64,000 nt of DNA from DASWNP01 sp036399175 (GTDB lineage: Bacteria; Acidobacteriota; Blastocatellia; Pyrinomonadales; Pyrinomonadaceae). The stretch covers positions 1-64,000 of the forward strand of contig DASWNP010000019.1 in NCBI GenBank assembly GCA_036399175.1, written 5' to 3'. The position numbers and the translations under genes were made by a program. The notes beneath the pieces are model-generated. The model saw only the letters and a program-made list of their open reading frames with translations, made no database searches and was not told the origin of the DNA. Positions 34,578-44,563 of this stretch are shown here, piece by piece; within the stretch, counting starts at the first letter, position 1, and each line of letters begins with the position of its first letter.

Positions 34578-37217
34578 TCAGCGCGGCGACTCCTGCAAAG
34601 GATTCTCCGGCCACGCGTGACGCGGGTAGCGGCGGCTCAACTCGCGTCTCACCTGCGGATAATGTCGCTCCCAGAAGCCCGCGAGGTCTGTGGTCAACTG
34701 CACGGGTCGCCCGTTCGGCGCGAGCAGGTGCAGCACGACCGCGACGCGCCCGCCCGCCACTCGCAGCCCCTCCCGCATCCCAAAAAAGTCCTGCAAACGC
34801 GAAGCCACCCAGGGCGGCTTCTCCCGCTCGTAGTTGACTCTCACCTGCCGCCCCCTCGCCAGCGTCAAACGCTCCGGAGCCATCTTCGACAACAGGCGCG
34901 ACTGTTCCCCGCTCAAACGCCCGCGCAGCAACTCAAGCAGCTCGCCCGCGCCGACAGCTTCGCGCAGCTCCGAGAAGCTCCGCCTGCCCTCGCACAGGCG
35001 CACAAGACACGCCCGCACGTCTTCCTCCGAGAGCGACGGAAACCCAGCTTCGGGAAACGCCCGAGCCATGAACTCGACGCGCGCGAGGAAACGCTCGTAT
35101 CGCTCGCGCTCCGTGAAGGCTTCGAGCCCCGCCGCGAGCGCGGCCTCTGCGAGCACGCTCGACACCTCCGGCATATCTGCCCCGCTCGCTTCATTCGCAC
35201 GCCACTCTTCGAGCACGAGCCCTTCATAAACCATCCGCCGCACCACCTCGACGCGCTCGCTCGTCGCGTTCCAATTCGTCTCGGTCGTCTCTTCGATTGA
35301 TTCCGTGAAGAGGTCGAGCAGCCACTCGGGCGCAATCGCGCTCGCCAGTCGCACGAGCGTCTCGCCTCTTCCTCTTCCTCCCTTTCCTCTTCCCGTCTCT
35401 CTCCGCTCGCCTGCTTCGACCGCCACTAAGAACCGCGCGTCTCGAACCACGCTCTCAGCCGCGAGACTCGCCGCGCCGCCGCCCGCGAGCAGCAACTCCG
35501 CGCCCGCGCTTTCGCCCCGCTCCGTCGAGACGCGGCGACGCGCCACTCTGTCGGGATAACCGGCCAGAATCGAAATCAACAACTCTGTTTCCTGTGAAGA
35601 TGAAAGCGAAGATGAAAGCTTCGCCCCGCGTGTGTCTTTCGTCGCGCCGCGCTCGATTATTCGTTGTAGCTGACGCCTGACTCTCTCGACGGCGCGCACC
35701 GCTCCGGCGTCGAGGCCGAGACGACGCAGGGCGTCGGGCGCAAATCTCAGTCGCTCGGCTTCATCGAAGAGGTCTGAAAGCTCAAGCAGGTCGGAAGGGC
35801 TGGTGGCACGCGCGTTCGCGGCTCTACGCTCGCGCGCATCGAGGCTGAGACGACTGCCCGCGCGGATGTCGCGCTCGCCGACGAGCGCGGCGACGAGGCA
35901 GGCTGCGCGCCCGACGCCGCGCCTTTCGGCTTCGACCAGCAGGCGCGCGAGCCTCGGGTGCAGAGGGAAACGGAGCATGCGCTGGCCGGTCGAAGTCAAA
36001 GCGCCTTCGCGGTCAAGCGCGCCGAGCTTTCTGAGAAGCTTGTCGGCGGCGTCGAGCGCAGAGGGCGGCGGAGCGTCGAACCAATCGAAGCGCGCGAGGT
36101 CTTTGACGCCGGCGGCGTGCAATTCAAGCGCCGGCTCGGCGAGGTCTGCGCGGAGGATTTCGGGCGCGTCGTATTCGGGGCGCGCGTTGAAGTCCTGTGC
36201 GGTGTAGAGACGCAGGCAGCGCCCCGGCCTCGTGCGTCCGGCACGGCCTGCGCGCTGCGCGGCCGAAGCGCGACTGATGCGCGCCACGTCGAGCGTCGGA
36301 AGTCCCGACCAGAGCGAGTGCCCGGCGACGCGCGCGAGCCCGGAATCGACGACGACTGTAACGCCCTCAATCGTGACGGAAGTTTCGGCGACGTTGGTCG
36401 AGAGAATGATTTTGCGTCGCTCGGCGGGACGCACGGCGCGGTCTTGCTCGGCGGCGGGCAGCTCGCCGTGCAGGGGCAGGATTAAAAGCTCGAACTCGTC
36501 TGCGAGTGGAGCGCAGGCTTCGTGCGCGCGTCGTATCTCGGCAGCGCCGGGAAGAAAGACGAGCACGTCGCCTTCCAAATTTTCCGAGAGCAGACGGCGC
36601 ACCGCGCGCTCGACCTGCGCGGCGAGCGGTCGCTCGTCTTCGCGCGCGAGGTGTTCTATCTCGACCTCGAAGCGCCGACCTTCGGAGCGAAGCGAAGGAC
36701 AGCCGCCGAGATATTCCGCGACGGGCGCGGCCTCCAGAGTCGCCGACATGGCGACGATGCGAAGCTCCGGGCGCGTCGTCCGCTGTAATCTGCGAAGCAG
36801 CGCGAGCGCGAGGTCTGCCTGTAAATGTCGCTCGTGAAATTCGTCGAGGACGACTGCGGAGACGCTTCCGAGCTGCGGGTCTGAGAGCAGGCGACGCGTG
36901 AGCACGCCTTCGGTGAGAAAGCGCAGGCGCGTGCGCGCGCCCGAGACATCCTCGAAGCGCACCTGATAGCCGACCAGCTCGCCGAGCCGTTCGCCGCGCT
37001 CTTCGGCCACGCGACGCGCTGCCATCCGCGCAGCCATGCGTCTCGGCTCAAGCACCCAGACCTCGCCCTCCAGAGCGAGGCTTTCGTCAAGCAACGCCGC
37101 AGGCACGCGCGTCGTTTTCCCCGCGCCGGGCGGTGCTTGGATAACGAGATTGTGCGAGACGCGGCGGAGTGTCTCCAGAACTTGCGGCAGAAGCGCATCG
37201 ACGGGCAAAGGCTGCAT
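34578..37217 (-). CDS. hrpB: ATP-dependent helicase HrpB (DEAH-type)
   Basis: Protein of 879 aa, near the normal HrpB length. Motif I is QAPPGAGKTTR (PPGAGKT at 29-35), the Walker B box is DEFH (124-127) in place of DEAH, motif III is MSATLEA and motif VI is QRAGRAGRTRPG. The helicase-associated region and the HrpB C-terminal domain (WLLDLFTESIEETTETNW to VNYEREKPPWVASRLQDFFG) follow. It is a predicted RNA helicase; its cellular role in most bacteria is unsettled. A Ser-rich patch (AKLSSSLSSSQE) interrupts the middle. The next gene downstream is the kinase-helicase fusion. Confidence 0.95.
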   Translation of the reverse strand: MQPLPVDALLPQVLETLRRVSHNLVIQAPPGAGKTTRVPAALLDESLALEGEVWVLEPRRMAARMAARRVAEERGERLGELVGYQVRFEDVSGARTRLRFLTEGVLTRRLLSDPQLGSVSAVVLDEFHERHLQADLALALLRRLQRTTRPELRIVAMSATLEAAPVAEYLGGCPSLRSEGRRFEVEIEHLAREDERPLAAQVERAVRRLLSENLEGDVLVFLPGAAEIRRAHEACAPLADEFELLILPLHGELPAAEQDRAVRPAERRKIILSTNVAETSVTIEGVTVVVDSGLARVAGHSLWSGLPTLDVARISRASAAQRAGRAGRTRPGRCLRLYTAQDFNARPEYDAPEILRADLAEPALELHAAGVKDLARFDWFDAPPPSALDAADKLLRKLGALDREGALTSTGQRMLRFPLHPRLARLLVEAERRGVGRAACLVAALVGERDIRAGSRLSLDARERRAANARATSPSDLLELSDLFDEAERLRFAPDALRRLGLDAGAVRAVERVRRQLQRIIERGATKDTRGAKLSSSLSSSQETELLISILAGYPDRVARRRVSTERGESAGAELLLAGGGAASLAAESVVRDARFLVAVEAGERRETGRGKGGRGRGETLVRLASAIAPEWLLDLFTESIEETTETNWNATSERVEVVRRMVYEGLVLEEWRANEASGADMPEVSSVLAEAALAAGLEAFTERERYERFLARVEFMARAFPEAGFPSLSEEDVRACLVRLCEGRRSFSELREAVGAGELLELLRGRLSGEQSRLLSKMAPERLTLARGRQVRVNYEREKPPWVASRLQDFFGMREGLRVAGGRVAVVLHLLAPNGRPVQLTTDLAGFWERHYPQVRRELSRRYPRHAWPENPLQESPR

Positions 37218-37377
37218 GAAAAAGTTTGAGCTGCGATGAGACTTGAGAGCGATGCTTCAATGAGCGTCAGACAGACGAGCGGTCAGGCAAAGCAGCACGG
37301 GGCAGAAGACCGCGCGCCGATTTACATGACCGTCTGCGCGTGACTTCTTCCCGTGGCTATAGTGCGCCTGACTATTC

Positions 37378-39657
37378 TTACCTGACAATCTCGAAGTCTA
37401 TCCACTGCGTCAAGGTTCGATACTTCTCTTTCGCCAGCTCGTCGGTGACGACGAGTTGAAGGACGTATTCGCCGGGGACGGCGGCGCTGCTGAGATTTAT
37501 TCGGCCGCTTGCGCGCAGACGCCCGAGGTCGCTCTGCTGCGCCGTCTCGAAGGCGGTGAGCCTGCCTTCGTACAACAACTTTCCTTCGCGGAAGAGATGC
37601 ACCTGCGTCTTGAGCTGCGGGCGATTTGTCGAGGGGTCGAGCTGCGCGTTGTAGATGAGCAGGTCGTAGCGCAGCTCCATGCCGGGGCGCAGGCGTCGGA
37701 CGGCGGGGTTGGCCTGCGGGTCGAAATCCTTGAGGTCGTCGGAGGCAGCGACGACGGTTTGAGAAGCGTTGGAAGCAGTTGAAGTATTGAGCGTCGATTC
37801 GTGCGCGCTGTTCGGGTCTCTCCCGCTCAGGACGATGCCGGAGAGGGCGAGGCGCGAGTTTTCTACGTCGGGCGCTTCGATGAACTCGTTGGCCGAGCCG
37901 GTGCGCGAGGCGGCCGAGTCGCGGACGGCGACGCGCAGTTGGTAAGCTCCGGCCTTCTTGATGGGAACTTTGATTGTGTAGAGCAAGCCGTTTCGCAGAA
38001 GCTTCTGATAGTCGTCTTCGGAAACGCGAATCGTCTCGATGCGATTGACTTCGTCGATGGCTTTGCCCGTGTCGCCGAAGGTCAGCGCGAGCACGTCGAT
38101 GACGGCTTTGCGGAAGCCGCCGGGCTCCCGGACGAAAGAGAGGTCGCGCGCGTCGATGTAGAGCAGCGAGCGGACGAAGGAGCCGGTCTGCTGGTCGTTG
38201 CCGAAGAGCGAGGTGAGACGCATCCGAATACTGCCCGAAGCGAAGGGCGAAGTGAGCGCCGAGAGCAGTTGTCCTTCGCGCGTGGCGGGCGCAGGCGTCT
38301 GCACGGCCTCTTCGGGCAGCGCGTAGAAGCCGATGCGATGGCGCACGCGCAAGCCCGGCCTCTTCGTTTTGATGGTGATGTTGCGGAAAGGGCGCTCGCC
38401 GCCCTGCGTCTCGAAGGTCGAATCCGAAGGACGATAGCCGATGAGATAGTAGCCCTTCTGGTCTTCGAGGATGCGTTCGAGGCTGGCGTTGGACGCGCCG
38501 CCCGTCTGCTGTGCGAGATAACGCAAGCCCGCGTGCGATTCGTAGAAGGCGGCGCGACCGTCGCCGAGGCGCTGTTCGTTCCTGAGCGTCTCGGCTTCAA
38601 AACGAGTGGAAGCGGAGCGCGGCTGGCCGCCGCCTTCGCCGGGGCCGATGCCGAGGATGGTGGGGGCGACGATGCTGTCTTCGTCCGAGAGGCCGGAGGG
38701 CTTGAGGTCTCCGGCGTTGAAGTTGTAGATGCTGACGGAGGCGCGGTTGGCGAGGTCTGCGAGGCGGCGCAGGTATTCGAGCACGGGCGCGTTGCGCTTG
38801 CGAGGGTTGAAGATGCGTAGGTTCTCCGAGATGAGGACGACGGACTTCCGACCCGGTATCCCGCGCATGCCGCGCACGACGAAGTTGAGCGCGCCGAGCG
38901 TGCCGACGGAGAAGAGGTTTTCACGATAGTCGGCGATGGCATCGGCGTCGGCTGCCAGCTTCGATTCGCTTCTCTCGCCGTCGCCGCCCGTCGTAGTTCT
39001 CTTCGCGCTCGAAGCTGCGTCGCTGCCGCGCTCGGCGAACGAGCCGGTCGGGGCGCGGAAGCCCGGATAGAAGCGCACGCGCTCGATGGCCGCGAGCACC
39101 TGCCGCTTGTCGGAGCTGAACTGCTGCAAAGCGCCGACGCCTGCGCTCGTGCGCACGACCGCGACGAGGTCGCCCGCTCGCATCTGCTCTTCGACGAATC
39201 TTTTCAGGTATTGACGAACGTAAGCCGTCGCCTCGAACGAGAGCCCGAGGTCATCGACGACGAGCGCGACGGCGCGGCGCACCTGCTCGGGTCTGAGGCG
39301 CGCGGGCGGAACGGGCGGCGCGTTCGTCGTGTTTCGATTAGCGGACGACGCAGAAGAACGCGCGCGAACCTGCGCGGTCGCGCCCGGCTCGGTCGAGATG
39401 TAGGAGAAATTAGTTATCGCCTGCGGGCGTCCGTCCTCCAGAATCTCGAAGTCTTCAGGCTGGAGGTCGGTCACTTGCTTGCCGTCTTTGTCCGTCACCA
39501 CCGCATCGACCTGCACGAGATTCGACGTGATGCGAACCACCTCGTCTTCATCCTGCGCGCTCTGCGGCGACGGCGCGGAGGCTGTGCTCTGCGTCCGCGC
39601 GAAGACGGAAGCGCAGAGCGAAACGATAGCCAGCGAGGTCAGGATTCTCTGCTTCAT
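37378..39657 (-). CDS. Exported VWA-domain protein, acidobacterial VWFA-related family
   Basis: Protein of 759 aa with a signal peptide (MKQRILTSLAIVSLCASVFA). The family hallmark block VRITSNLVQVDAVVTDKDGK followed by LQPEDFEILEDGRPQ is at 42-82. The VWA domain (about 128-350) has ALVVDDLGLSFEA at the position of the metal site (DDLGL instead of the canonical DxSxS), so metal binding may be altered. The KGYYLIGYRPSD segment and two beta-rich C-terminal modules follow. This paralogous family is expanded in Acidobacteriota; its function is unknown, probably surface or periplasmic binding. Confidence 0.9.
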   Translation of the reverse strand: MKQRILTSLAIVSLCASVFARTQSTASAPSPQSAQDEDEVVRITSNLVQVDAVVTDKDGKQVTDLQPEDFEILEDGRPQAITNFSYISTEPGATAQVRARSSASSANRNTTNAPPVPPARLRPEQVRRAVALVVDDLGLSFEATAYVRQYLKRFVEEQMRAGDLVAVVRTSAGVGALQQFSSDKRQVLAAIERVRFYPGFRAPTGSFAERGSDAASSAKRTTTGGDGERSESKLAADADAIADYRENLFSVGTLGALNFVVRGMRGIPGRKSVVLISENLRIFNPRKRNAPVLEYLRRLADLANRASVSIYNFNAGDLKPSGLSDEDSIVAPTILGIGPGEGGGQPRSASTRFEAETLRNEQRLGDGRAAFYESHAGLRYLAQQTGGASNASLERILEDQKGYYLIGYRPSDSTFETQGGERPFRNITIKTKRPGLRVRHRIGFYALPEEAVQTPAPATREGQLLSALTSPFASGSIRMRLTSLFGNDQQTGSFVRSLLYIDARDLSFVREPGGFRKAVIDVLALTFGDTGKAIDEVNRIETIRVSEDDYQKLLRNGLLYTIKVPIKKAGAYQLRVAVRDSAASRTGSANEFIEAPDVENSRLALSGIVLSGRDPNSAHESTLNTSTASNASQTVVAASDDLKDFDPQANPAVRRLRPGMELRYDLLIYNAQLDPSTNRPQLKTQVHLFREGKLLYEGRLTAFETAQQSDLGRLRASGRINLSSAAVPGEYVLQLVVTDELAKEKYRTLTQWIDFEIVR

Positions 39658-39762
39658 GCGTGGTCTCTGATGTCTCGAACATTCGGCTCCAGAAGAGTTG
39701 AACGCCGAGACAGACGGGCGGGTTCAGTTAATTTCCGTCGCCGTCCTTCAGGCAAAAAGCGT

Positions 39763-39801
39763 GAAGGATGTTCTGCCCTGTCGATGCTCAGAACATCCTT
39801 C
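39763..39801. terminator. Terminator-like hairpin
   Basis: GAAGGATGTTCTG (39763-39775) and its exact reverse complement (39789-39801) around a 13-base loop. It lies about 100 bases past the stop of the minus-strand gene at 39897. Confidence 0.65.
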
Positions 39802-39846
39802 GTATCGCGTGGCTTCAGACGATAAGGACGAACGTGGACGAGCGTC

Positions 39847-39898
39847 ACCTTGTTTGCTCGCTCCGGCTCGCTACCTTGTTCGCTCGCTCCGGCTCGTT
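39847..39898. repeat. Tandem 26-bp duplication touching a stop codon
   Basis: Two 26-base units (39847-39872 and 39873-39898, each beginning ACCTTGTT) differ at about three positions. The right unit runs into the stop codon of the BNR-repeat gene (39897-39899). Confidence 0.7.
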
Positions 39899-42800
39899 AT
39901 GGCTGCGGAAGCTCGATGGGCTTGCCTGTCATCATTGTCGGCGCGTTGAAGCGGCGCAGCGTTTCGTTCAGTTGTGAGACGTTCTGAGTGAAGAACCTGT
40001 TGACCTCCGTCATCTTCTCCTGAAACTCGGTTTGAAGCTCGCCGTAGAACTCGCGCTGCGCGGGGGTGGGTGCGGCGTTGGTGGCATCAATCGCGAAGAA
40101 GAGGCTGCCGATGCGGTCAACGAGCTGCGAGCGTCCGGCGAAGCCGAGTCCGCCCTCGGGCTGCGCCAGCCGGTTTTGCAGCGCCTCAAGCTGCTTCTTG
40201 TTCTCGGCGAGCCTGTCGGCTAGCTCTTTCGGCACTTCGCCGAGCCTGTCCTTGACCGTCTTCTCGATGAACTCATGCTGACTCTTGAGACTGTCGAGAG
40301 CGCGCAGGGCGTTGTTGGTGGCCGACTGCATATCGCGCAGGCGAAGCGACATATCGTGCATCACTTGCAGGTCGGCGGTCGGCGTGTTGATGGTCGGGTC
40401 GAGGCGCACTTCGACGCGCTTCTCCTGCGTCTTGTTGCCGAGCGTCAGGCGGACAGTGTAAGTGCCGGGCAAGACCTGTGGGCCGCGCGGGCCGCCGCCG
40501 AAGGGCGTCTCTTCGTCGGTCGGAGGACGACGCACCTGCGGGCCGCCATAGCGCAGATTCCAGGAGACGCGGTTGATTCCCTTCTCCTTCGAGATGCGCT
40601 CAAGGTCGTGTATGACCTTACCCTGCGCGTCGAGAATCTGAATCTTGAAGGTAATCTTCTCGTCGGGCTTGTCTTTGAGGTAGTAGCTGATGAGCGCGCC
40701 GTAGGGCGGGTTAGCGCCGGTGAAAACTTTGTCGCCGATGCCGTAGCGCGTGAAGCGCGTGGTGAAGCGCAAGGCGGGACGGATGTCGAAGAGATGGAGG
40801 TCGCTGCGAAGCACTTCGGGGCTGTTCTGCTGGACGGGCGTGGCGTCGTCGAGAATCCAGATGCTTCGGCCGTGCGTGCCGAGGATGAGGTCGTTCTCGC
40901 GCGGGTGAACGAGAATGTCGTGGACGGCGACGTTGGGCAGGTTCTTCAGGTTGAGCGGCGTCCAAGTGCCGCCGCCCGTGTAGGAGACGTAGAGACCAAG
41001 CTCCGTGCCCGCGTAGAGCAGACGCGGGTTCTTCGGGTCTTCGCGCACGACCCAGACGTGCGCCTTCGCGGGCAGATTGCCGGTGATGTTAGTGAAGGTG
41101 CGTCCGGCGTCCGTCGAGCGGTAGATGTAGGGACGAAAGTCGTCGAGCATGTGACGGTCGAAGGAGACGTAGACGAGGTTGGCATCGACGCGCGAGGGCT
41201 CGACGTGCGAGACGGACGAGTTTGCGGGAAGGCCGCTCAAGTTCTTTGTCAGGTTCGTCCACTTGCCTCCGCCGTCTGTCGTCACTTGGAGGTTGCCGTC
41301 GTCCGTGCCCGCCCAGATGTGGCCGGGGCGCAAGGGGGATTCGGCGAGGCTGATGATGGTCGTGTGAAACTCAGCGCCCGTGTTCTCGAAGGCGACGGGG
41401 CCTCCGGCCTCCTTCTGCTTCTCGGGGTCGTTGGTCGTCAGGTCGGGGCTGATAGCCGCCCACGTCTTGCCGAAGTCGTTCGACCTGAAGACGACGCTTC
41501 CGGCCAGATAGACGGTGTTCTTATCGTGCGGCGACTGGACGATAGGCGAGTTCCAGTTGAAGCGGTATTTGAAATTCGACGCGGGGCCGCCGTCGTCGCG
41601 CGCCTGCGGCGTGACGGCCTGCTGCTCGCGCGTGCGAAAGTCCGTGCGAACGATGTTGCCGCCCTGCGATTCGGTGAGATAAAGCTCGGGCTCGTCGGCG
41701 TGATTGATGGCGTAGAAGCCGTCGCCGAAGCTGACCATGCGCCAGTCGTCGTTGAGGATTCCGGCGGGCTCGCGTGTGCGGCTCGGCCCCGTCCAGGTGC
41801 CGTTGTCCTGAAGGCCGCCCATGATGAAATAGAACGGCTGACGATTGTCTGCGTGAATCTGGTAGAACTGGCCGAGCGGTATGTTGTTGACGTACTCCCA
41901 CGTTTCGCCCTGATCGTGTGAGACGGCGACGCCTCCGTCCTGTCCCTGCCACATGCGGCGCGGATTCTGCGGGTCAATCCAGAGGGCGTGGTAGTCGATG
42001 TGAGTGCGCCCCGTGATGGAGCGGAAGGTGCGCCCGCCGTCGATGGAGACGTAGAGGGTGGAAGCGACGGCGTAGACGCGGTTCTCGTTCTGCGGGTCGA
42101 TGCGAACATCCGTGTAGTAGAAACCGCGCGAGACGATTGACTCCTGCTTCGAGACGTTGCGCCAAGTCTCGCCCCGGTCGTCGGAGCGATAGAGCGTGCC
42201 ATCCTTCGCCTCCATGATGGCGTAGACGACGTTCGGATTGCTCGGCGCGACCTTGACGCCGATGCGACCGATGAGCTTAGGCAAGCCCGTCGAGAGTTTC
42301 TTCCAAGTGCGCCCGCCGTCAACCGACTTGAAGACACCGCCCTTCTCGCTGCCGCTTCGGTGCGTCCAGGGCGTGCGACGGAAGCTCCACATTCCCGCGT
42401 AGAGAATGTTCGGGTTCGACGGGTCAATCTCCAAATCTGCGACGCCGTGCTCCGCGTCGATGTAGAGCGTCTTCGTCCAGGTCTTTCCGCCGTCGGTGGT
42501 CATAAACACGCCGCGCTCTTCGTTCGCCCCGAAGGCGTGCCCGAGCGCGCCGACGTAGACCACCTCGGGGTTGCGCGGGTTGATGACGATGCGCGAGATG
42601 CGCTCTGTGTTCCTGAGCCCCATGTGCTGCCAGCTTTGGCCGCCGTCGAGCGACTTGTACACGCCGTCGCCGAACGAGACGCTGTTGCGCACGTTCGACT
42701 CGCCCGTGCCTGCCCAGACGACATCCGGGTTGTTCGGCTCAAGGGCGATGTCGCCCAGAGAGATTGTGCCCTGTCGCTCGAAAATCGGTCGCCAGCTCGT

Positions 42801-43109
42801 GCCGCCGTTCGTCGTTTTCCAGAGCCCGCCCGAGGCCGTCGCCACGTAGACGATGTTCGGATTGCCGGGCACGCCCTCTACGTCCGCCGTGCGCCCGCCC
42901 ATGTTCGCAGGCCCGATGCTGCGCCATTCCAGTCGCTCGAAGGATTTCATCTCGATAGCGGCATCTTCCGGGCGACTCTCCGGCGCGGGCGTCGGCGTCG
43001 GCGTCGGCGATGCCTGCTCCTGCCCTACGACGCTTGCGCCCTGCCCCCAAACGCCCAGAGCAAGAAACAGAACCAAACCCAAAACCTGAACTCCCCGACG
43101 TTTCGACAT
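39897..43109 (-). CDS. Exported VPS10/BNR-repeat (sortilin-like propeller) protein
   Basis: Protein of 1070 aa with a signal peptide (VQVLGLVLFLALGVWGQG). Residues about 55-760 form large beta-propellers with many S/T-x-D-G-G-x-T-W Asp-box turns (TTNGGTSWRP, SLDGGQSWQH, TTDGGKTWTK, SVDGGRTWKK, SIDGGRTFRS, STDAGRTFTN). The family opening WRSIGPANMGGRTADVEGVP and the GTDDGNLQVTTDGGGKW block are typical of the acidobacterial/Bacteroidetes sortilin-like group. The C-terminal 300 residues are Fn3-like and then helical (MRDMQSATNNALRALD). The substrate is unknown. The adjacent VWA gene has the same strand but is separated by a hairpin. Confidence 0.92.
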   Translation of the reverse strand: MSKRRGVQVLGLVLFLALGVWGQGASVVGQEQASPTPTPTPAPESRPEDAAIEMKSFERLEWRSIGPANMGGRTADVEGVPGNPNIVYVATASGGLWKTTNGGTSWRPIFERQGTISLGDIALEPNNPDVVWAGTGESNVRNSVSFGDGVYKSLDGGQSWQHMGLRNTERISRIVINPRNPEVVYVGALGHAFGANEERGVFMTTDGGKTWTKTLYIDAEHGVADLEIDPSNPNILYAGMWSFRRTPWTHRSGSEKGGVFKSVDGGRTWKKLSTGLPKLIGRIGVKVAPSNPNVVYAIMEAKDGTLYRSDDRGETWRNVSKQESIVSRGFYYTDVRIDPQNENRVYAVASTLYVSIDGGRTFRSITGRTHIDYHALWIDPQNPRRMWQGQDGGVAVSHDQGETWEYVNNIPLGQFYQIHADNRQPFYFIMGGLQDNGTWTGPSRTREPAGILNDDWRMVSFGDGFYAINHADEPELYLTESQGGNIVRTDFRTREQQAVTPQARDDGGPASNFKYRFNWNSPIVQSPHDKNTVYLAGSVVFRSNDFGKTWAAISPDLTTNDPEKQKEAGGPVAFENTGAEFHTTIISLAESPLRPGHIWAGTDDGNLQVTTDGGGKWTNLTKNLSGLPANSSVSHVEPSRVDANLVYVSFDRHMLDDFRPYIYRSTDAGRTFTNITGNLPAKAHVWVVREDPKNPRLLYAGTELGLYVSYTGGGTWTPLNLKNLPNVAVHDILVHPRENDLILGTHGRSIWILDDATPVQQNSPEVLRSDLHLFDIRPALRFTTRFTRYGIGDKVFTGANPPYGALISYYLKDKPDEKITFKIQILDAQGKVIHDLERISKEKGINRVSWNLRYGGPQVRRPPTDEETPFGGGPRGPQVLPGTYTVRLTLGNKTQEKRVEVRLDPTINTPTADLQVMHDMSLRLRDMQSATNNALRALDSLKSQHEFIEKTVKDRLGEVPKELADRLAENKKQLEALQNRLAQPEGGLGFAGRSQLVDRIGSLFFAIDATNAAPTPAQREFYGELQTEFQEKMTEVNRFFTQNVSQLNETLRRFNAPTMMTGKPIELPQP

Positions 43110-43348
43110 TCACTCGTCTCCCGATTTTTGATTTTCAGACTCTCCAACCCCTGAATCACGAACCCGTGCCCCGGATTCCCGCTCGCGCTCTCAATCATAC
43201 GCAGACTGCGGCGCAGGATAGCTAACAGGTCGCTCTTCGTGAAATTCTCCAGCTCCCTCTGATGGCTTCGCGCCTCTTCGAGCACGTAGGCAAGGCGGTC
43301 GAACCTATGGCCGGGCGCTCGGTCAACGCAGTAGCAAATCGCAGTCGG

Positions 43349-44563
43349 TCAGTGAGCGTCGGGCAGGAAGTAGAACAGGATGCCCATAATCGCGTAAACC
43401 GAGAGCAGTTGCAGCCCCTCGATCCAGTTGCTCTCGCCATCGCTGCTGATCTGCTCGACGATGATGATGGAGGCAACGACCGCTACCACCTCCGGCACCG
43501 TGAACTCCAAGTCCATCGGGGTTCCGAACAGGTAGGAGGCGAAAATCAGGACGGGCGCGACGAAGAGAGCGATCTGGAGGCTCGACCCGACGGCGATGCC
43601 GATGCTGATGTCCATCTTGTTGCGCATGGCCAGCAGGATGGCCGATGAGTGCTCGGCGGCGTTGCCGATGATGGCGACGACGATGACGCCGACGAAGACC
43701 TCGGTCAAGCCGAGCGACTCGCGCGCCTGTTCGATGGCCCCGACTAGAAACTCCGAGATGAGAGCCACGAATCCGGTCGCCACGACGAGCACCCCGACCG
43801 CCTTGCCAACCGACCACGGCGCGTGCGCGCCGCGCTCGGCCTCCATGCGCGTCAACTCCTCGCCGGCCTCGCGCGCAATGGCCTTCGACTCGTCGCCGCC
43901 GAACAACTCACGGTGAGTAACGAGCGTGAAGACGAGTGTGAGCACGTAAGTCAGAAACAGCACGACGGCGATGGCGAGCGACAGTCCCTGCTCTTTCGCG
44001 GGCGTCCAACCCCCTTGCGCGACCGGTACCACCTGCGCCGCCTGATGGAAGACCGTCGGGATGACGAGGGCGATGGCCCCGAGCGTGAGCGCTGTGGCCG
44101 AGACGCCCGCGGCCACGCGGTTGAACTCCTGCTTGCGGAACTTCAGGCCCCCGGCGAGAAACGACAGCCCCAGAACGAGCAGGATGTTGCCGATAATCGA
44201 GCCGGTGATCGAAGCCTTGACGACTCCGGTCAGACCCTTCGAGAGGGCGAAGAGCGCGATGATGAGTTCGGCGGCGTTGCCGAAAGTGGCGTTCAGGAGC
44301 CCGCCGACGCCCTGACCGAGGTGCTCGGCGAGATGCTCGGTGGCGCGCCCCATCCATCCGGCGAGCGGGATGATGGCGAGGCACGAGACGACGAAAAGAA
44401 CGGTCGGATGCTCAAGCGCCGGCACGAACCTGAAGAGGACGGCGACGGGCACGAAGATGAGCAGCCAGTCGAGCGAGGGTCGGAGCCATGAGCGTGAAGG
44501 CGCGGGAGTTTGTGATGGCTGCCGGGTGGCATCATCCTGTTCGATGGTCTGGGCTGTTGGCAT
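43349..44563 (-). CDS. cax: Calcium/proton exchanger, CaCA superfamily
   Basis: Integral membrane protein of 404 aa with about eleven spans. The two inverted alpha-repeat signatures are clear: GNAAELIIALFALSKG in the first half and GNAAEHSSAILLAMRNKMD in the second. These form the Ca2+/H+ antiport site in Cax/ChaA-type exchangers. A soluble charged loop (THRELFGGDESKAIAREAGE) joins the halves. It should export Ca2+ from the cytoplasm using the proton gradient. The frame stays open for about 110 codons past the stop; that downstream part (a GTG at 43285 is the first possible start) has no ribosome-binding site and is left unannotated. Confidence 0.94.
   Translation of the reverse strand: MPTAQTIEQDDATRQPSQTPAPSRSWLRPSLDWLLIFVPVAVLFRFVPALEHPTVLFVVSCLAIIPLAGWMGRATEHLAEHLGQGVGGLLNATFGNAAELIIALFALSKGLTGVVKASITGSIIGNILLVLGLSFLAGGLKFRKQEFNRVAAGVSATALTLGAIALVIPTVFHQAAQVVPVAQGGWTPAKEQGLSLAIAVVLFLTYVLTLVFTLVTHRELFGGDESKAIAREAGEELTRMEAERGAHAPWSVGKAVGVLVVATGFVALISEFLVGAIEQARESLGLTEVFVGVIVVAIIGNAAEHSSAILLAMRNKMDISIGIAVGSSLQIALFVAPVLIFASYLFGTPMDLEFTVPEVVAVVASIIIVEQISSDGESNWIEGLQLLSVYAIMGILFYFLPDAH

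Noticed and set aside
43025..43285. 86-codon minus-strand frame after the Cax gene (GTG start)
   Set aside because: Its composition is mildly protein-like and the frame is continuous with the Cax stop, but there is no ribosome-binding site and its 3' part overlaps the start of the BNR-repeat gene.
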